From: Rhizobium herbae
Lineage (GTDB): Bacteria > Pseudomonadota > Alphaproteobacteria > Rhizobiales > Rhizobiaceae
Length of the DNA: 64,000 bases
Assembly (NCBI RefSeq): GCF_017873135.1
Contig: NZ_JAGGJV010000002.1
Coordinates: 248,001-312,000 of the forward strand
Direction: 5' to 3'
Below, one piece after another: positions 61,401-64,000 of this stretch. The notes beneath the pieces were generated by a model, which did no database searches, was not told the origin of the DNA, and saw nothing but the letters and a program-made list of their open reading frames with translations. Every line of letters begins with the position of its first letter. Within the stretch, counting starts at the first letter, position 1. The position numbers and the translations under genes were made by a program.

Positions 61401-61948
61401 GGCGCGCCTACAGTCGTGCCGTCGCTCTGGACGATGACGCCGAATGTCTGCGTCGTGTTCGCGCCCGAATTGATTTCCTGATAGACGACCAGGAAGCTTC
61501 CGTCGGAATTGACTGTGATCGAAGGATCGCCCAGATCGTTGGCGCCGGGATCGGTGGCAATCGTACCCGTTGCCACTAAGGCGCCGTTTGCATCCCGGAT
61601 GTTGTATCGCAGCGATGTGCCGTTTACGTCGGTGTCCTCGTAAACAACAGCGAAATTGCCGTTCGGCAGCCCGGAAGCTTCGAAAACACCTTCATCGTCC
61701 GCGAAGAAACCGTCATTGGCCCGAAATTCGCCGCCGATCGCGTTTCCCTCGGCGTCGTAGAGCTGGCCGATGATATCGGTCCCGCCGGCGCTTCCCACGC
61801 CATCGTCGGTGTTGGATTCCCAAAGCGCAATGAAATTGCCGTTGGCTAAGGCAACGAGCCTTATTCCGGTCTGATCGTCGCCGGTGGTGCCTGTATCAGT
61901 GGTATTCGCTTGTTTCTGGGCAAGCCAAAGTGCGGGTGTCGTGGTCAT
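58475..61948 (-). CDS. RTX-type calcium-binding repeat protein, predicted type I secreted
   Basis: 1157 residues without a Sec signal. About residues 1-390 are propeller-like repeats (LVALANGNFIALWES, GSFLVVYQEINSG, GGYVVAWQNTDVNDTD). From about 410, glycine/aspartate-rich RTX nonapeptides follow (LNGENGNDTIHGRGGDDLIE, ISGGNGNDTITGSSGGD), which fold into calcium-bound beta-rolls outside the cell. Residues about 665-1055 hold four 97-residue tandem repeats. The C-terminal 95 residues (DNFLFDTAVGATNVDTITDF, IYETDTGKIFYDTNGNAAGG, ADFFIV) match the end of the 1802-residue protein. GGGAGG precedes the ATG. The type I exporter genes are not in the window. A possible adhesin, nodulation-type RTX protein or enzyme scaffold. 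Confidence 0.88.
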   Translation of the reverse strand: MTTTPALWLAQKQANTTDTGTTGDDQTGIRLVALANGNFIALWESNTDDGVGSAGGTDIIGQLYDAEGNAIGGEFRANDGFFADDEGVFEASGLPNGNFAVVYEDTDVNGTSLRYNIRDANGALVATGTIATDPGANDLGDPSITVNSDGSFLVVYQEINSGANTTQTFGVIVQSDGTTVGAPISLMGASTSTNVGTQQVDADTLTNGNYVIVSRDTGTDNGLAMRIISSTGTNVLAFTNVADTVTNGDNDAAPTVAALSGGGYVVAWQNTDVNDTDLEFQIFNAAGATVGGIVTVNSGGATDNNVAPELVGLSDGGFVIVYDDNEAGTIALQRYDASGAEVGTEVIVATDGVATNSSPTISLTDDGRLMVGWTADSFSDSDVQFAIFDPRETTLNGDGTSEVITAFADGGTVNAGSGADTIFGSAFADTLNGENGNDTIHGRGGDDLIEGGFDGDTLFGDDGNDTIFAMTQAAPDDSGVGDTISGGNGNDTITGSSGGDNINGDANDDTIDGGGGADTLQGGTGNDTFIFNTGDISAGETIDGGAESDRLLVASETSFVDATLTSIEEIEFLAGSPGQTITVAAAQVGAGLAANLVVDFNATGSLDKFLVSMLSSTSVDLSQFQVQDFDPVGTENDRLIVLGDDDSETIRGTNVRDELFGVGGNDILDGGQGNDYLSGGVGSDRATYANAATGLIVNLSDAAQNTGEATGDGYNSIENLTGSAFADTLTGTNGTNSIIAGSGDDAVFGLNGSDNLFGQDGNDVLTGGTGADDLSGGAGSDRASYDTAAAGVIAALLSPAGNTGDAAGDTYTSIENLTGSNFADTLTGTNSLNSIIGGGGDDTIVGLGGDDNLFGQDGNDVLNGGVGADDLSGGNGSDRATYEDAAAGVTAALLSPATNTGEAAGDTYASIENLTGSDFNDKLTGTNGLNSIIGGSGNDTIFGLGGDDNLFGQDGNDVLIGGVGADDLSGGNGTDTASYETAAAGVVASLTTPAANTGDAADDTYSSIESLTGSAFGDTLTGNSAINVILGGNGADTLNGRAGDDTLTGGSGNDNFLFDTAVGATNVDTITDFNFVNDTIQLDNAIFNAIVGVGTLTAAQFVANASGTAADAGDRIIYETDTGKIFYDTNGNAAGGSTLIANVTAGLGITNADFFIV
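58870..59950 (-). repeat. Four tandem 291-bp coding repeats in the RTX gene
   Basis: Equivalent positions recur at 59051, 59342, 59633 and 59924, that is, exactly every 291 bases (97 codons). Each unit contains LSGG.GSD, AAAGV, NTG[DE]A.GD.Y.SIENLTGS and NLFGQDGNDVL. Confidence 0.88.
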
Positions 61949-62842
61949 TTATGCCTCCCGGGTGAATGAAACGATTGACGTGATTGTGGCGAATGGTTCG
62001 TTCACGGCGACGACGCTGTCGTGCCGCAAGCATTATTTATCATGTGTCATGCTTGGAACATGTAACGTACGGCACTGCGAGAATATTCAAGATATGCATA
62101 CAGACACTGGAGTGAGCTCAGCATCAGGCGGAAAAATCAAAGCGATTGTAAAACTCGAAATATGCCATGCACTGTATAATTCGCGGAAATATACACGATC
62201 ATGTTCACATATGTCTTTCGCGCTGAACGCGCCGCAAATGTATAAAAATTACATTATGCACTACGTTATTCCATATGGTTTATTTCATCAATGGGTATTG
62301 TCGGTTGCATAAAAGTGACAATGTTTGTCGTAAGATTTACTTATGTCTTCGAATTGTATGAATACGGCCGTTCTTCAGGCTGTTGCCGGGAGGCGATGAA
62401 AATCTCGATGTACGACCGGCCGTGCACCTTCGATCCTGCCAGGGATAACGAAGTCTTTGCTACAGCCGGCAGTCATGTCGGTTTTCGGTTGATTTTCAGG
62501 TGACCGCTGAACGATGCCTGCGCATTACGACCGGCATGCGGCAGCATAGTCGCGGATGACGGCCTGAACGTTGGCGATCCAGTGGATTGTGCGGTGCCGG
62601 TATCGGTTCTCCGCTGGCGACTTTCGGATAGAGTGGGCCAAGATGCAGGCTGATCAGCGTTTCGGGGGATCGCATCGCGGCACATGTATTCCTGTTCAAG
62701 AAGGTTGATTTTAATGAAAGGGCAATGCTATTGACGACTGGGTGTGTTGCGCCTTTGCGCGGAACCGTAGCGTCCAGACGGCGAGAGCTGAAGACAGGCG
62801 TGGCCGTCTTTCCTGGACACTTTGAAAAAAGACAGCCGCCGC
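61949..62842. other. 894-bp AT-rich intergenic region
   Basis: No gene is recognised. The part 62020-62480 is distinctly AT-rich compared with the flanking genes. Between the RTX gene (-) and the XRE-cupin gene (+) it should contain two divergent promoters. TTGTC/GACAA half-sites cluster at 62297-62329 (separate entry). Confidence 0.6.
62297..62329. promoter_or_regulatory. Cluster of TTGTC/GACAA half-sites
   Basis: ATTGTC (62297-62302), GACAAT (62317-62322) and TTGTC (62325-62329): GACAA-TGT-TTGTC is a short palindrome and ATTGTC...GACAAT a wider one. A candidate operator in the RTX/XRE divergent region. Confidence 0.35.
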
Positions 62843-63463
62843 ATGAACCAGACAAACAAAACGAGCGACGTACCGATGACAATGCATGAGGCTCCCGCGC
62901 AAAATCCTTTACGTCTCGGGATGCGCCTGCGTCTTTCGCGCCAGACCCGCGGCATGACATTGAAGGCACTGGCTGACGCGGCGCATTGTTCGGAAAGTCT
63001 TCTGTCGAAAATCGAAAACGGCAAGGCATCGCCCTCACTGCCGATGCTGCATCGTCTTGTGGCCGCGCTGGACACCAATATTGGCTGGATGTTCGAAGAA
63101 TCGGACGGCGAGGAGGGGATCATCTTTCGTGCGGGCACGCGCCCGTTGATCGCGCTGGACCCTCTGCGTCGCGGCGAGGGAATCTCGCTGGAGCGGATCA
63201 TTCCGTATTCGCCCGGACATCTGCTCCAGTGCAACATCCATCATATCGAGGAAAGAGGTGCCAGTGCCGGCCCCATTCAGCACGCGGGCGAGGAGGTGGG
63301 CTACCTGCTGGAAGGGGAGATCGAACTGATCGTCGACGAAAAAAGTTTCCTGCTGTCGGCGGGCGATGCCTTCGTCTTCAATTCGGAGTTGCCGCACCAT
63401 TACAGGAATGTCGGAAAACAAAGAGCCAGCATCTTCTGGGTGAACACGCCGGCGACATTCTGA
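62843..63463 (+). CDS. XRE-family regulator with cupin domain
   Basis: 206 residues. The HTH domain lies at about residues 25-80 (RLRLSRQTRGMTLKALADAA, then HCSESLLSKIENGKASPSLP). The cupin barrel spans about 125-200 (GPIQHAGEEVGYLLEGEIEL, GDAFVFNSELPHHYRNVG), with the His/Glu/His ligands expected for a metal or small-molecule site. Proteins of this layout control sugar, amino acid or polyamine uptake genes. The ATG is 62843; TTG 62822 is possible. The next gene begins 128 bases downstream in the same direction, so it is the likely target. Confidence 0.88.
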   Translation: MNQTNKTSDVPMTMHEAPAQNPLRLGMRLRLSRQTRGMTLKALADAAHCSESLLSKIENGKASPSLPMLHRLVAALDTNIGWMFEESDGEEGIIFRAGTRPLIALDPLRRGEGISLERIIPYSPGHLLQCNIHHIEERGASAGPIQHAGEEVGYLLEGEIELIVDEKSFLLSAGDAFVFNSELPHHYRNVGKQRASIFWVNTPATF

Positions 63464-63491
63464 ACGCAGTGCGAGTCTAAAAAAGCGCAAT

Positions 63492-63525
63492 TCAAGTTAC
63501 TTGACAAAGGTTCAAGCTCATTGAA
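63492..63525. promoter_or_regulatory. Two dyads around a TTGACA box upstream of the sugar-binding protein gene
   Basis: TCAAGTTACTTGA (63492-63504) and TTCAAGCTCATTGAA (63511-63525) are separate dyads, similar to each other (11 of 14 positions), with TTGACA (63501-63506) as a likely -35 box between and overlapping them. Confidence 0.62.
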
Positions 63526-63591
63526 TTATGCCCCGGCGCTCAAGCGCTCGATGAGCCCGACGACGGGTCATTCAAAAAAAGGGGAACCCGA

Positions 63592-64000
63592 ATGCGCATT
63601 TCCAAAATTCTTTCCGGCGGCATAGCCGCTCTTGCCTTCACCATCGCTTTTGGAGCGGCTTCCGCCCAGGCGGATACCTTCGCTCTCGTCACCATCAACC
63701 AGCAGGCTCTCTTCTTCAATCAGATCAATGACGGTGCCCAGGCTGCCGCAAAGGCTGCGAATGTCGATCTGGTGATCTTCAACGCCAACAACGTTCCGGC
63801 CGCGCAAAACGATGCGATCGAGACCTATATCACGCAGAAGGTGGACGGCATCATTCTCGTCGCCATCGACGTCAATGGCGTCAAGCCGGCGATTACGGCG
63901 GCAAAGGCGGCCGGCATTCCGGTGATCGCGATCGACGCGCAGATCCCCGGCGGCGACAATGTTTCGTTCATCGGCGTCGATAACGCCAAGGCCGGTGAAG
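63592..64000 (+). CDS. Sugar ABC transporter substrate-binding protein, RbsB-like (5' part)
   Basis: The gene runs off the window; 136 residues are visible. The signal peptide MRISKILSGGIAALAFTIAF ends at AASAQAD. The mature part LVTINQQALFFNQINDGAQA, then QNDAIETYITQKVDGIILVA and AAKAAGIPVIAIDAQIPGGD, is typical of the ribose/galactose/xylose (CUT2) binding proteins with a LacI-like fold. AAAGGGGA lies before the ATG. CUT2 ATPase and permease genes are expected beyond the edge. Confidence 0.9.
   Translation, partial: MRISKILSGGIAALAFTIAFGAASAQADTFALVTINQQALFFNQINDGAQAAAKAANVDLVIFNANNVPAAQNDAIETYITQKVDGIILVAIDVNGVKPAITAAKAAGIPVIAIDAQIPGGDNVSFIGVDNAKAGE

Overview
The window looks like the chromosome of an alphaproteobacterium of the Rhizobiaceae (Rhizobium/Agrobacterium/Neorhizobium group). 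The evidence is the BA14K and DUF2865 proteins, a paired RIME-like palindromic repeat, a Rhizobiaceae-style dnaX without its zinc cysteines, a RopA/Omp2b-type porin, a CycM-type cytochrome c, and the gene set rimP-nusA-ylxR-infB, dnaX-ybaB, recR, ffs, HIT, nudC, pheA, kdsB. The genus cannot be fixed from the sequence alone.

Positions 1-22.7 kb are accessory and built for nutrient scavenging. (a) 1-10.4 kb: the end of a glycoside hydrolase gene, an MGH1/GH63-like glycosidase, a polyamine-type ABC importer (binding protein, two permeases, ATPase) with an isochorismatase-type hydrolase and a MarR regulator, then a cytoplasmic GH3 beta-glucosidase. (b) 10.7-17.6 kb: a minus-strand operon GH30 glycosidase - sugar-binding protein - two permeases - MalK/UgpC-type ATPase, divergent from a ROK repressor; a good promoter and a 23-bp dyad lie between them. 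(c) 18.0-22.7 kb: a PrpF/GalD-type isomerase gene next to a TauABC/SsuABC-type importer, divergent from a LysR regulator.

Positions 22.7-23.85 kb are a scar: a decayed IS6-family transposase (internal stop plus frameshift) and the stump of a tyrosine recombinase beside tRNA-Leu(CAG), a classic integration site. Right of the tRNA the content changes to core genes.

Positions 24-50.4 kb are mostly housekeeping: a phosphohexomutase, small envelope proteins, the rimP-nusA-ylxR-infB operon with a candidate attenuator in its leader, an MFS exporter, an ArsR/AHSA1 pair, a lytic transglycosylase whose assigned start lies inside a RIME-like repeat, recR, a MOSC protein, dnaX-ybaB, the SRP RNA gene, HIT and nudC, a porin, kdsB-pheA and a membrane-anchored cytochrome c.

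Positions 50.4-64 kb return to accessory character: an alpha/beta-hydrolase lipoprotein, two very large repeat proteins (about 1802 and 1157 residues) with related C-termini typical of type I secretion substrates, an AT-rich spacer, an XRE-cupin regulator, and the start of a ribose-type sugar-binding protein preceded by two dyads around its likely promoter.
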